The position numbers and the translations under genes were made by a program. 39,983 bases of DNA, from assembly GCF_016841685.1 (NCBI RefSeq), contig NZ_JAENYR010000029.1, forward strand, positions 1-39,983, in the 5' to 3' direction. Positions 30,941-38,190 of the stretch are shown here, piece after piece. The first letter of the stretch is position 1. Each line of letters opens with the position of its first letter. This DNA is from Thiohalomonas denitrificans. GTDB lineage: Bacteria; Pseudomonadota; Gammaproteobacteria; Thiohalomonadales; Thiohalomonadaceae. The notes beneath the pieces are model-generated. The model was not told where the DNA came from. It worked only from the letters and a program-made list of their open reading frames with translations, and did not search any database.

Positions 30941-32375
30941 AAATCGTCTCCCTGTCGTCGTCGTCGGTTCCGGGGGTGTCCAGCATGGGTGGCCGGCGTC
31001 TGATCGGCCGGGCCTGTTCAAAGGCGTGTGCCGCCCGCAAGACCAGCGCATCGTGATGACGCGCTCCCACCAGTTGCAGTCCGATGGGCAATCCTTCACT
31101 CGTAAAGCCGCACGGCACCGAGGAGGCGGGCTGGCCGGTCATGTTGAAGGGGAAGGTAAACGGGGTCCAGGACGGCCAGCGCCGTTTCGGCCAGCCGGGC
31201 GGCACTTCCAGTCCGGCCTCGAAAGCGGCAATCGGCAGCGTGGGTGTCAGCAGCAGGTCGAAACGGTCGTGAAAACGCGACATCTGTTCGAGGAGTTCCT
31301 TGCGGATGTTTTGTGCCGCAAGGTAATCCAGCAGAGGCATTTCGGCCGCATCTTCTGCCGATTCAACCAACCCGGGGTCCATCAGGCGGCGTTGGTCGAC
31401 ATCGATGGCGCGCAGGGCATTGGCCGCTCCGCCAAAGAACAGACGTTCGAACGCCTCTTCGGGATTGGGAAAACCCGGGTCGACGGAGTCGACGGCTGCC
31501 CCCAGAGACTCGAAGACCCTGGCCGCTTCCGCTACGGCAGCCGCAATTTCCGGGTCCACCTTGACGAAACCAAAGTCGGCGCTGAATGCGATGCGCAGCC
31601 CGGCAATGTGGCCGCCAAGTGCCCGCACATAATCGGTGCGGTCGGGCGGCAGGCTGGGGTCGCGAATATCCGGCTCCGTCAGTACGTTCATCAGCAGGGC
31701 GGCATCCTCCACCGTTTTCGTCATGGGTCCGGGGTGGGCGAGAACGCCGAAGGGGCTACCGGGCCACATGGGTACCCGGCCGTGGGTCGGTTTGTGACCG
31801 AACAGGCCCGAAAATCCGGACGGGATCCGGATCGAACCACCGGCGTCCGTGCCGAGTGCCAGCGCGCCCATGCCCAGCGGAATGGCAGCGGCGCTGCCCC
31901 CGCTGGAACCGCCTGCGGTGCGCGAGATGTCCCAGGGATTGCGTGTGATGCCATCGACCGGATTGTCGGTGACACCTTTCCAGCCGAACTCCGGGGTCGT
32001 GGTCTTCCCGACCGGGACGGCGCCATGCCGGCGCAGGGCCGCCACCGCAGGGGCATCGACACGCCAGGGCTGGTCGGGAGTGATGGTGCGGGAGCCCTTC
32101 AGGGTCGGCCACTCGCGGGTGAGGAAAACATCCTTGATGGCCACCGGCACACCGTCCAGTTCGCCCAGCGATCGGCCGCGCAGGTGGCGCTCCTCCGCCG
32201 CGCGGGCCGCCTCCAGTGTGGTCGCCTCGTCGACCAGGCAAAAGGCATTAACGGCCGGGTTGTAGCGGCGGATGCGATCGAGCGCGGCCCTGGCGGCTTC
32301 CACCGGTGATAACAGGCGGTGTCGGAACATCGCGGCCATTTCGGTGGCAGTCAAATCGGCTACATCCGTGTCCAT
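30933..32375 (-). CDS. Amidase signature family hydrolase
   Basis: Ser-cisSer-Lys amidase of 480 residues. The triad is K81 in GVPVAIKDVF, cis-Ser near 157-158 in AGGSSGGSAAA and nucleophile S181 in DAGGSIRIPSGFSGLFGHKP. C-terminal FNMTGQPASSVPCGF and LPIGLQLVG are family features. There is no GatA-specific operon (no gatB or gatC nearby), so it is likely a catabolic amidase rather than the tRNA amidotransferase. AGGAGG lies just before ATG 32375; an upstream in-frame extension to 32543 is not supported. Overlap with the aldehyde dehydrogenase gene suggests that the amide it cleaves feeds the same pathway. Substrate unknown. Confidence 0.9.
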   Translation of the reverse strand: MDTDVADLTATEMAAMFRHRLLSPVEAARAALDRIRRYNPAVNAFCLVDEATTLEAARAAEERHLRGRSLGELDGVPVAIKDVFLTREWPTLKGSRTITPDQPWRVDAPAVAALRRHGAVPVGKTTTPEFGWKGVTDNPVDGITRNPWDISRTAGGSSGGSAAAIPLGMGALALGTDAGGSIRIPSGFSGLFGHKPTHGRVPMWPGSPFGVLAHPGPMTKTVEDAALLMNVLTEPDIRDPSLPPDRTDYVRALGGHIAGLRIAFSADFGFVKVDPEIAAAVAEAARVFESLGAAVDSVDPGFPNPEEAFERLFFGGAANALRAIDVDQRRLMDPGLVESAEDAAEMPLLDYLAAQNIRKELLEQMSRFHDRFDLLLTPTLPIAAFEAGLEVPPGWPKRRWPSWTPFTFPFNMTGQPASSVPCGFTSEGLPIGLQLVGARHHDALVLRAAHAFEQARPIRRRPPMLDTPGTDDDDRETIYA

Positions 32376-32633
32376 GCCGTCCTCCTGTTCGTTTCCTGCC
32401 CTGTTACTATCAGGAACGGTTCCCGTAGGGCCCGGGACCACAAAGCTGTTTGTGGTTATTAAAGGGGTATAGCAGAAAGGGCTTGCATAGGCGTATTCCT
32501 TCCCCGAAAACCGAATCGAAGTGGGATTCCCGGTCCGGAACAATGTGACGCGTGTCTTATATGTTCGTGAATGGCTGCTATATGCTCCGCTGGTTAGACG
32601 CCACGCTTCAACAAAAAATCAAGAAGGATGAAA

Positions 32634-33005
32634 ATGAAAAACTCAGCACTCCTCCTCGCAATGTCTCTGGCCTTTTTCCTCGCCGCATGTGACAACAACG
32701 GCGATACGGCTCCCCAAAATCAGGAAACGTCGGCTCAGACTGACGAGACATCGGCCATGCCGACGACGCAAACGGACGCAGCGATGGGCTCCGAAACCGA
32801 AACCGAAGGCGAAACGGATGCCGCTTTGGAAGGGGCTGATGAGACCGGCGTCGAGCAATCGGCTACAGACGCAGAAGCGGACAATGGTGACGCAGCGGAT
32901 TCCGGGGAGCTTGCTGCGGAAGAGGCCGGAGAAGAAGCCGACGAAGAAATGCAGAGCGACGATACGGTTTCTGATGCCGCTGACAGTGAATCGACGGACC
33001 AGTAG
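32634..33005 (+). CDS. Acidic low-complexity lipoprotein
   Basis: Predicted lipoprotein of 123 residues. The lipobox is FFLAAC with Cys at 19, followed by Asp, a residue that in E. coli keeps lipoproteins in the inner membrane. The rest is almost entirely D, E, A, S, T, G and Q, with ETETEGE and AAEEAGEEADEE-like runs, no aromatic residues and no predicted fold. AAGAAGG is 6 bases before ATG 32634; ATG 32628 is an alternative. It is divergent from the amidase gene. No family is recognised. The composition resembles disordered, highly anionic envelope proteins of salt-tolerant bacteria, which is inference. Confidence 0.72.
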   Translation: MKNSALLLAMSLAFFLAACDNNGDTAPQNQETSAQTDETSAMPTTQTDAAMGSETETEGETDAALEGADETGVEQSATDAEADNGDAADSGELAAEEAGEEADEEMQSDDTVSDAADSESTDQ

Positions 33006-33020
33006 CTGATAGCCCGCAGC

Positions 33021-33060
33021 ACGACGGACCGGTCATGAGCATGGCCGGCCGGCCCGTCGT
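33021..33060. terminator. Hairpin between convergent genes
   Basis: ACGACGGACCGG at 33021-33032 pairs with CCGGCCCGTCGT at 33049-33060 with one mismatch, loop about 16 bases. It lies 16 bases after the acidic lipoprotein stop and about 85 bases beyond the stop of the convergent dehydrogenase gene. It could act in both directions; there is only a weak T-rich tail (CAGTTTGTTCT). Confidence 0.5.
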
Positions 33061-33144
33061 CCCTGCAGTTTGTTCTGGTGGTATCCCCTTCGACCTCGGC
33101 ACGTACCTCCTTGCAGTCCGGTGTCGTGATCCGGCAGCGACCCG

Positions 33145-34107
33145 TTAACGGCTCTTTTTAACGAGGTTGTTCAAGGGGGCTCCCCTGCGCCAGCGCTGGA
33201 AGTTCTCGACAAATTGTTCGCTAAGCGCTTCGCGCCAGCCGATGAAGTCACCGGCCATGTGAGGCGACACGATCACCTGGGGCATCTCCCACAACGGGTG
33301 TTCCTCCCGCAGGGGTTCATCCTCGAAGACGTCGAGCGCAGCCCCGGCGATCCGGCCATTTTGCAGTGCTTCCACCAATGCCTCTGTCTCAACGATCGGA
33401 CCCCGCCCGATATTGATCAGTCGTGCACTCGGCTGCATCCGCGAAAATGCCTCGGTTCCGAACAGTCCTTCGGTGCTGCGGGTCAGTGGAGCGGCGATCA
33501 CAACGAAATCGGCGTCGGGCAGGAGATCGTATAGCGAGTGGGCGGCATGGATGGCCTGGAAATCTTCATCGCCTGCCCGTTTCCGGCTGGCGATGCCCTC
33601 CACGTGCATGCCGCTGGCGCGAGCCAGATGTCCGATGCGGCGCCCGATGGAGCCGGCGCCAACCACCAGCACCCGTCTGCCGGCGATGCGTTCGCTGTCG
33701 CGGTGCCGCCAGCGGTGTTTGCGCTGATGTTCCAGGGTTCCGGGAAAGTCCTTGGCAAAGGCGAGCATCAGTCCCAGCACGTATTCGGCAATAGCGGCAT
33801 CGAATATGCCGCGCGCGTTGGTCACCGGGATGTGGCTGTCGATCAGTTCCGGAAACAGGATGGTATCCACGCCGGCGCTGGCGGCATGGATCCATTGAAG
33901 CCGTCGGGCCCGGGGCCACGCATCCCGCAGCCAGGTGGTACGAAAGTCGGTAACCAGCAATATATCCGCTTCGGGGAGTGCCGCCTGCAAGGCCTCGGGT
34001 GAATCCGCAAGGCGAAGCTGCGCTGCGTTTTCGAGCGATTCCAGGCCGGGAGGCCAGCCCTCCCCGGGGGCGCTCAACACGGCAATCGTGGGAACTGTCT
34101 CGGCCAT
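33145..34107 (-). CDS. D-isomer-specific 2-hydroxyacid dehydrogenase
   Basis: NAD(P)-dependent oxidoreductase of 320 residues interconverting a D-2-hydroxyacid and its 2-oxoacid. The nucleotide loop is VVGAGSIGRRIG near 148-159. Catalytic residues fit R235 in NIGRGPIV, E264 in DVFEDEPL and H283 in SPHMAG. The N-terminal substrate domain has HAASAGVD and NARGIFDAAIAEYVLG. The ATG is at 34107 with a weak ribosome site. It belongs to the GhrA/glyoxylate-reductase-like branch but the acid cannot be specified. It is divergent from the class I aminotransferase gene, which could supply 2-oxoacids. Confidence 0.9.
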   Translation of the reverse strand: MAETVPTIAVLSAPGEGWPPGLESLENAAQLRLADSPEALQAALPEADILLVTDFRTTWLRDAWPRARRLQWIHAASAGVDTILFPELIDSHIPVTNARGIFDAAIAEYVLGLMLAFAKDFPGTLEHQRKHRWRHRDSERIAGRRVLVVGAGSIGRRIGHLARASGMHVEGIASRKRAGDEDFQAIHAAHSLYDLLPDADFVVIAAPLTRSTEGLFGTEAFSRMQPSARLINIGRGPIVETEALVEALQNGRIAGAALDVFEDEPLREEHPLWEMPQVIVSPHMAGDFIGWREALSEQFVENFQRWRRGAPLNNLVKKSR

Positions 34108-34146
34108 CAGAAAACGTCCAGGTGTGCAGTACTCATACTACGAAAT

Positions 34147-34174
34147 CTAGCAGCCTGTCGTACTGGACGCTAAC
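34147..34174. repeat. Decayed end of the CTAG-family element
   Basis: CTAGCAGCCTGTCGTACT then GGACGCTAACC resembles the left end CTAGGAGCCTGTCGGACTT plus AACGCTGATC of the MITE-like elements, with several substitutions. No matching right end is visible. It lies in the intergenic region between the divergent dehydrogenase and aminotransferase genes, where it could overlap their promoters. Confidence 0.4.
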
Positions 34175-34209
34175 CTACTACTGAGGCACCGGTTAGGGAT
34201 ACAGCAGGG

Positions 34210-35409
34210 ATGTCGAGGGAGAAGACACAGGAGATTGATTCGGGCGGGGAGTCGGCATTTAATCCTGCCCTGCGTGTTTTGCCTATACCGGGTATCCGGC
34301 GGATGGTCAATTTGGCCGCCAACATGGATGATGTGATTCACCTCTCCATCGGTCAGCCGGATTTTCCTACACCGCCGCATATCGTGGAGGGCCATATCCA
34401 GGCGCTGAGAGACGGCCACACCGGCTACGCCATGGATGCAGGATTGCCTGAACTGGTCGCCGAACTGGTTTCTTACTACTCCGAACGCTACGGACGCCCG
34501 TTAAAGGGGGACAATTTCCTTGTCACCACCGGTGCGACCGAAGCACTCTACCTGGCTCTCAGCGCCACCGCTGCGCCGGGGCGGGAATTCCTCATACCCG
34601 AACCGACCTTCCCTCTCTACGCCCCCCTGGTGCGGATGAACGGAGGTGAAGTCAAGACGATTCATACCAGTGCAGACCGGGGCTATCAACTTGACCCGCA
34701 GGAGGTCATCGATGCCATCGGCATGTCGACCTACGCCATCGTCCTCAACTCCCCCAATAATCCCACCGGGGTGGTCTACCCCGGGGAAACGGTCGAGGCA
34801 ATCGTTCAGGAAGCGGCCTACCGCGGGGTCAAGGTGATCTCTGATGAGGTATACGATCATCTCGTCCTGGACGACATGGAGTACCCCAGCGTCATCCGCT
34901 GTGCGGCCGACATCGACCAGACCATGGTGGTGAGCAGTTTCTCCAAGACCTTCAGCATGCCCGGCATGCGGATCGGCTGGATCATCGCCAGTGAAGCGGC
35001 GATCAAGACGCTGCGTCGCTATCACATGTTCACCACCACCGTTGCCAACACGCCGGCACAGTGGGCCGGTGTCGCGGCCCTGACCGGCGACCGTGGTTTT
35101 CTGGACGACATGATCGCCGAGTATCGCCGTCGCAGGGACAAGGTCGTGCAACTGGTCAGTGATGCGCCCCATCTCACTGGCTATTGGCCGCAGGGGGCCT
35201 TCTACATCCTGCCTTCGCTCCCCGCCAATGCCGATGGTTCCTCGGTGGCACTGCGCATGCTGGAGGAAACAGGGGTGTGCACGGTTCCCGGCGAAACCTT
35301 CGGGGAATCGACCACGAACACATTCCGAATCAGCTTCTCCACTTCGCTGGAGAAGATTGAGGAGGCCTTCTCGAGGATGATTCCCTGGCTGGAAAGACAG
35401 CATTTCTAG
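34210..35409 (+). CDS. Class I/II aminotransferase (aspartate aminotransferase fold)
   Basis: PLP-dependent transaminase of 399 residues. Hallmarks are IHLSIGQPDFPTPPHI, TGYAMDAGLPELV, TTGATEALYLAL, VLNSPNNPTGVVY, ISDEVYDHLVL and the PLP lysine K246 in SSFSKTFSMPGMRIGW. Fold-type I subgroup Igamma-like proteins of this kind use aspartate, alanine or aromatic amino acids, so the substrate is open. ATG 34210 has only GCAGGG upstream. It converges on the histidine kinase gene at 35447 with a 37-base gap. It may feed glutamate to NAD-glutamate dehydrogenase. Confidence 0.9.
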   Translation: MSREKTQEIDSGGESAFNPALRVLPIPGIRRMVNLAANMDDVIHLSIGQPDFPTPPHIVEGHIQALRDGHTGYAMDAGLPELVAELVSYYSERYGRPLKGDNFLVTTGATEALYLALSATAAPGREFLIPEPTFPLYAPLVRMNGGEVKTIHTSADRGYQLDPQEVIDAIGMSTYAIVLNSPNNPTGVVYPGETVEAIVQEAAYRGVKVISDEVYDHLVLDDMEYPSVIRCAADIDQTMVVSSFSKTFSMPGMRIGWIIASEAAIKTLRRYHMFTTTVANTPAQWAGVAALTGDRGFLDDMIAEYRRRRDKVVQLVSDAPHLTGYWPQGAFYILPSLPANADGSSVALRMLEETGVCTVPGETFGESTTNTFRISFSTSLEKIEEAFSRMIPWLERQHF

Positions 35410-35446
35410 TCACAGGAGGGGTTAGCCCGACCCACAGAATTTGTTC

Positions 35447-36703
35447 TTAGTGTGTCTTTGGCCAGGTGAAACGGAAGGTGGTGCCCCAGCCGGGAGCGGA
35501 GTCCACTTCGATGTGTCCACCGACGCGCTCCACCACCTTTTTCACGATGGCCAGTCCTATGCCGTAGCCGTTGTGGTGCTGGGGAACAGGGCCGCGCTGA
35601 AACATGTGAAAGATGTGCTGGTGGTATTCGGTCGGGATCCCCGGGCCATCGTCCACGACCGAGAATTCCCAGAACCCGTGGAGATCCCGGCAGGACATCC
35701 AGACGTGACCGTCGGCCCGGTCGTGGTGCTCGACGGCGTTGCCGATCAAGTGCGTGAGTACCTGGGTGAACAGGGTTTGGTTGGTTCGTATCCGCGGCAT
35801 GGTCGGGGAGGCCGAAAACCGAAAGCTCTCCGGCAGGCCCTGTTGATTCGCTATCTGTCCCGCCAACTCGAAAGGCGAGATGTCGTGGGTACCACCGGCG
35901 GCGTGGCCGGCCCGGGAAAATTCGAGTGTCGCGTTGATCAACTCGTCCATGCGCTGCAGTCGGGCCCGCATCAGCTGCATATGATGAACCCCTTCGTCGG
36001 AGAGGTTTCCTCCGATCTCCTCTTCAATCCAGGAGGAGAGGGCGTGAGCGTTTCTCAATGGCCCTTTCAGATCATGAGAGGCGACGTAGGCAAACTCCTC
36101 CAGCTCCGCATCCCTCTGCTGCAGGATCTCCATGGTGCGCTGTCGTTCTTTTTTTGCCTCCCTGCGTTCGGAGATGTCGCGGATAATCAGCAGCGCATTC
36201 TCCACGCCGCGGTTCAGGTCGACATCGGGGAACACCCGCATTTCGAGATGGCGATCTCCGCCCCGGGTCGAGAGGCGAAATTCCTGGGTAAGACTCTGGC
36301 CGCTGGCAAACATCAACGCGAGCGTATCGTTCCAAAGCGTGGTGAGCTTCCGGGGAAATCCCGGCCCGGTACTGGATTTTCCGACGAATTGGTCAGGAGT
36401 GCGGTCCAGGCAGGCCTCTACCGCAGGATTGGCGTACCGGCAGCGCAGTTGTCGGTCATAAATGAGGACGGCGTCGGAAAGATTCTCTGCCAGGGTGCCA
36501 AACCGGTAGGCGGTTCCATATTCATCCGAGCTATCACGGTCCTCCCGAATGACAGGCGCTTGTCGCCACACCTTACCGAAGCCATAGTCGGTACCGCGGC
36601 GCCAAGTGGAGCCCAAACGCGAAAATCGGTGCCGCACCTTGGCGGTGGGTGCCAACGAAAGTAGTAAGCTGGATTGGCGATCCGTTGCACGCTGCCCTGG
36701 CAT
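35447..36703 (-). CDS. PAS-domain sensor histidine kinase (orphan)
   Basis: Sensor kinase of 418 residues. A PAS domain is at about 70-178 (LAENLSDAVLIYDRQLRCRYANPA, ALLIIRDISERREA), followed by a coiled coil, HisKA with H210 in VASHDLKGPLRNAHALSSW, and an HATPase domain with THLIGNAVEHHDRADG, DDGPGIPTEYHQHIF and YGIGLAIVKKVV. No membrane helix is predicted. AAGGAGAACGCT precedes ATG 36703. The wording around the kinase core (IGNAxxxHDR, DGPGIPxEYHxxIFxM, HIEVDSAxGxGxTFRFTWPK) closely follows the PAS-GAF kinase at 25-27 kb. No response regulator is adjacent. Confidence 0.9.
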   Translation of the reverse strand: MPGQRATDRQSSLLLSLAPTAKVRHRFSRLGSTWRRGTDYGFGKVWRQAPVIREDRDSSDEYGTAYRFGTLAENLSDAVLIYDRQLRCRYANPAVEACLDRTPDQFVGKSSTGPGFPRKLTTLWNDTLALMFASGQSLTQEFRLSTRGGDRHLEMRVFPDVDLNRGVENALLIIRDISERREAKKERQRTMEILQQRDAELEEFAYVASHDLKGPLRNAHALSSWIEEEIGGNLSDEGVHHMQLMRARLQRMDELINATLEFSRAGHAAGGTHDISPFELAGQIANQQGLPESFRFSASPTMPRIRTNQTLFTQVLTHLIGNAVEHHDRADGHVWMSCRDLHGFWEFSVVDDGPGIPTEYHQHIFHMFQRGPVPQHHNGYGIGLAIVKKVVERVGGHIEVDSAPGWGTTFRFTWPKTH

Positions 36704-36735
36704 AGCGTTCTCCTTACATTGCATACCTTAAGAGA

Positions 36736-37257
36736 CTAGCCATGAAAAGTAGAACTGCTAGTTTTTACGCCTGATCTTCGATAGTTCCGGCCACGGCTTC
36801 CGGTCAATACCAGGACGGCAAGGCCAAGCGCCAGCCCGTCTTCGAGGGCGCCGACGACAGGGTCCGGCACGCGGTATCTGGTGGTGATCCGGCTTCTGGC
36901 CGTAGCCAGGACATAGGCTCCCACCACCGAACTGAAAGCACCCATTATGGCCGATGATCTCCGTTCGGCACCCAACCGCGGGGCCAGTACGGCACAGGAG
37001 ATCGCCCCACTGGCTGCCCGAAACAGAAGGGGGCCGGTCTCCAGCCGTGAACCGACGACGGGCGACTTGTCGGCGATGAGCTCCGCAAGGGCCAGCAGGG
37101 TCGTCGTGATGGGAATCCGGGAAGGTTGTCTCCGAGGGGGCGCCTGAGGACCTGCCGCGCCTAACCGGCTGGCGACTGCGGGTGCCATCATGCTTCTCGA
37201 GCCGGCAATCAGACCCAGTGCAGCGGTGATAAGAAGAGTGCGTCCCGGCGCCCTCAT
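36736..37257 (-). CDS. DUF4126-family membrane protein
   Basis: Membrane protein of about 173 residues. It has ITAALGLIAGSRSMMAPAV near the N-terminus, LALAELIADKSPVVGSR, RAASGAISCAVLAPRLG and PDPVVGALEDGLALGLAVLVL. The G-x-R-S-M-x-A-P-A and ELxADK patterns and four hydrophobic stretches fit DUF4126. Function unknown. The start at ATG 37257 is tentative; a GTG at 37311 is possible. It follows the histidine kinase gene in the same direction by position, but is transcribed toward it with a 32-base gap. Confidence 0.7.
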   Translation of the reverse strand: MRAPGRTLLITAALGLIAGSRSMMAPAVASRLGAAGPQAPPRRQPSRIPITTTLLALAELIADKSPVVGSRLETGPLLFRAASGAISCAVLAPRLGAERRSSAIMGAFSSVVGAYVLATARSRITTRYRVPDPVVGALEDGLALGLAVLVLTGSRGRNYRRSGVKTSSSTFHG

Positions 37258-37440
37258 GATGGGTTGCCATTCTGCTTTTGGCTTACTCCGGTATGGTCGC
37301 TCATCGCCCACCTCTTCTGGTGGTCCGGTTGACGGTTGAAACGATTATAGAACGGGAGAGCCGGGCCGCGTGGTACCGCACGGTGGCAAACGTCCCGGCA
37401 ACAGTATGACGCGGTCGCAATTCGCCCTACCCTATTCTGT

Positions 37441-38019
37441 ATGGATGAGCGGCAATCGGCACTGCATGAGGGGCGGATCCGTCCCACCAGGTTGGACCTC
37501 GAAGCGGCCGTAGACCGGGAGGTTCCGGACCTGCTGGCGCCGGAGCTTTCAGTGGTGTTCTGCGGGATCAATCCGGGACTCTACAGTGCGGCAGTGGGCC
37601 ATCATTTCGCCCGTCCCGGAAACCGCTTCTGGCCCGCCCTGTATCAGGCCGGTTTTACCGAGCGGCTCTACTCCCCGTACGAAGAGGACCGATTGATGCT
37701 GTGCAGTATCGGAGTCACCAATCTCGCTGTCCGCGCCACGCGGGGCGCCAGTGATCTCACGACCCGGGAGTTGCGTGAGGGGGCCGAAAACCTGCGTCGC
37801 AAGCTGCTGCGCTACCGGCCCCGGGCCGTTGCGGTGCTCGGCCTGGGTGCCTACCGGACGGGGTTCGGCGAGCCACGTGCCCGTATCGGCCTCCAGCCGA
37901 ATGCCATCGGTGAAACCGCCGTGTGGGTCCTGCCGAGCCCGAGCGGTGCCAATGCCCACTACCAGCTGCCTGTGCTGGTTGCGTGCATGAAAGAGCTGCG
38001 CCGTTCGTTACAGACATGA
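37441..38019 (+). CDS. mug: G/U mismatch-specific DNA glycosylase (Mug/TDG family)
   Basis: Base-excision repair enzyme that removes uracil or ethenocytosine opposite guanine. The 192-residue protein has the catalytic-Asn motif CGINPGLYS with N44, FARPGNRFWPALYQAGF, LMLCSIGVTNLAVRATRGA, VLGLGAYR and a late LPSPSGANAHYQLP. In the usual motif the late stretch is LPNPSG; here S166 replaces the Asn that corresponds to N140 of E. coli Mug. The rest looks intact. ATG 37441 gives a normal length but no obvious ribosome site precedes it. Confidence 0.9.
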   Translation: MDERQSALHEGRIRPTRLDLEAAVDREVPDLLAPELSVVFCGINPGLYSAAVGHHFARPGNRFWPALYQAGFTERLYSPYEEDRLMLCSIGVTNLAVRATRGASDLTTRELREGAENLRRKLLRYRPRAVAVLGLGAYRTGFGEPRARIGLQPNAIGETAVWVLPSPSGANAHYQLPVLVACMKELRRSLQT

Positions 38020-38107
38020 GCACTGACTGAAGTTCACCGTGCGCCTGGGAGCCTGTCCGGGGAGTAGGCATCTGCCAGCCGCGAAGGCGTGCCTTCAGGC
38101 TAATTTA

Positions 38108-38138
38108 TTGCGCGCCATACCGCGGTATGGCGTACAAT
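38108..38138 (+). promoter_or_regulatory. Candidate deaD promoter with palindromic spacer
   Basis: TTGCGC at 38108-38113 and TACAAT at 38133-38138 are possible -35 and -10 boxes with a 19-base spacer. The spacer is almost wholly a perfect 20-base palindrome, CGCCATACCGCGGTATGGCG at 38113-38132. Dyads in a 19-base spacer are typical of MerR-type promoters; a simple repressor operator or a transcribed hairpin is also possible. It lies 53 bases before the deaD start. Confidence 0.45.
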
Positions 38139-38190
38139 TCGTACCTGATAAATGATTCGTGATTTGAAGCATCCCCCCGAGAGAATGTCC

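Noticed and set aside
30786-32309. 507-codon open frame on the plus strand
   Set aside because: Antisense to the amidase gene, which has clear catalytic motifs; no family recognised in the antisense frame.
35441-36664. 407-codon open frame on the plus strand
   Set aside because: Antisense to the PAS histidine kinase with H, N and G boxes; shadow frame.
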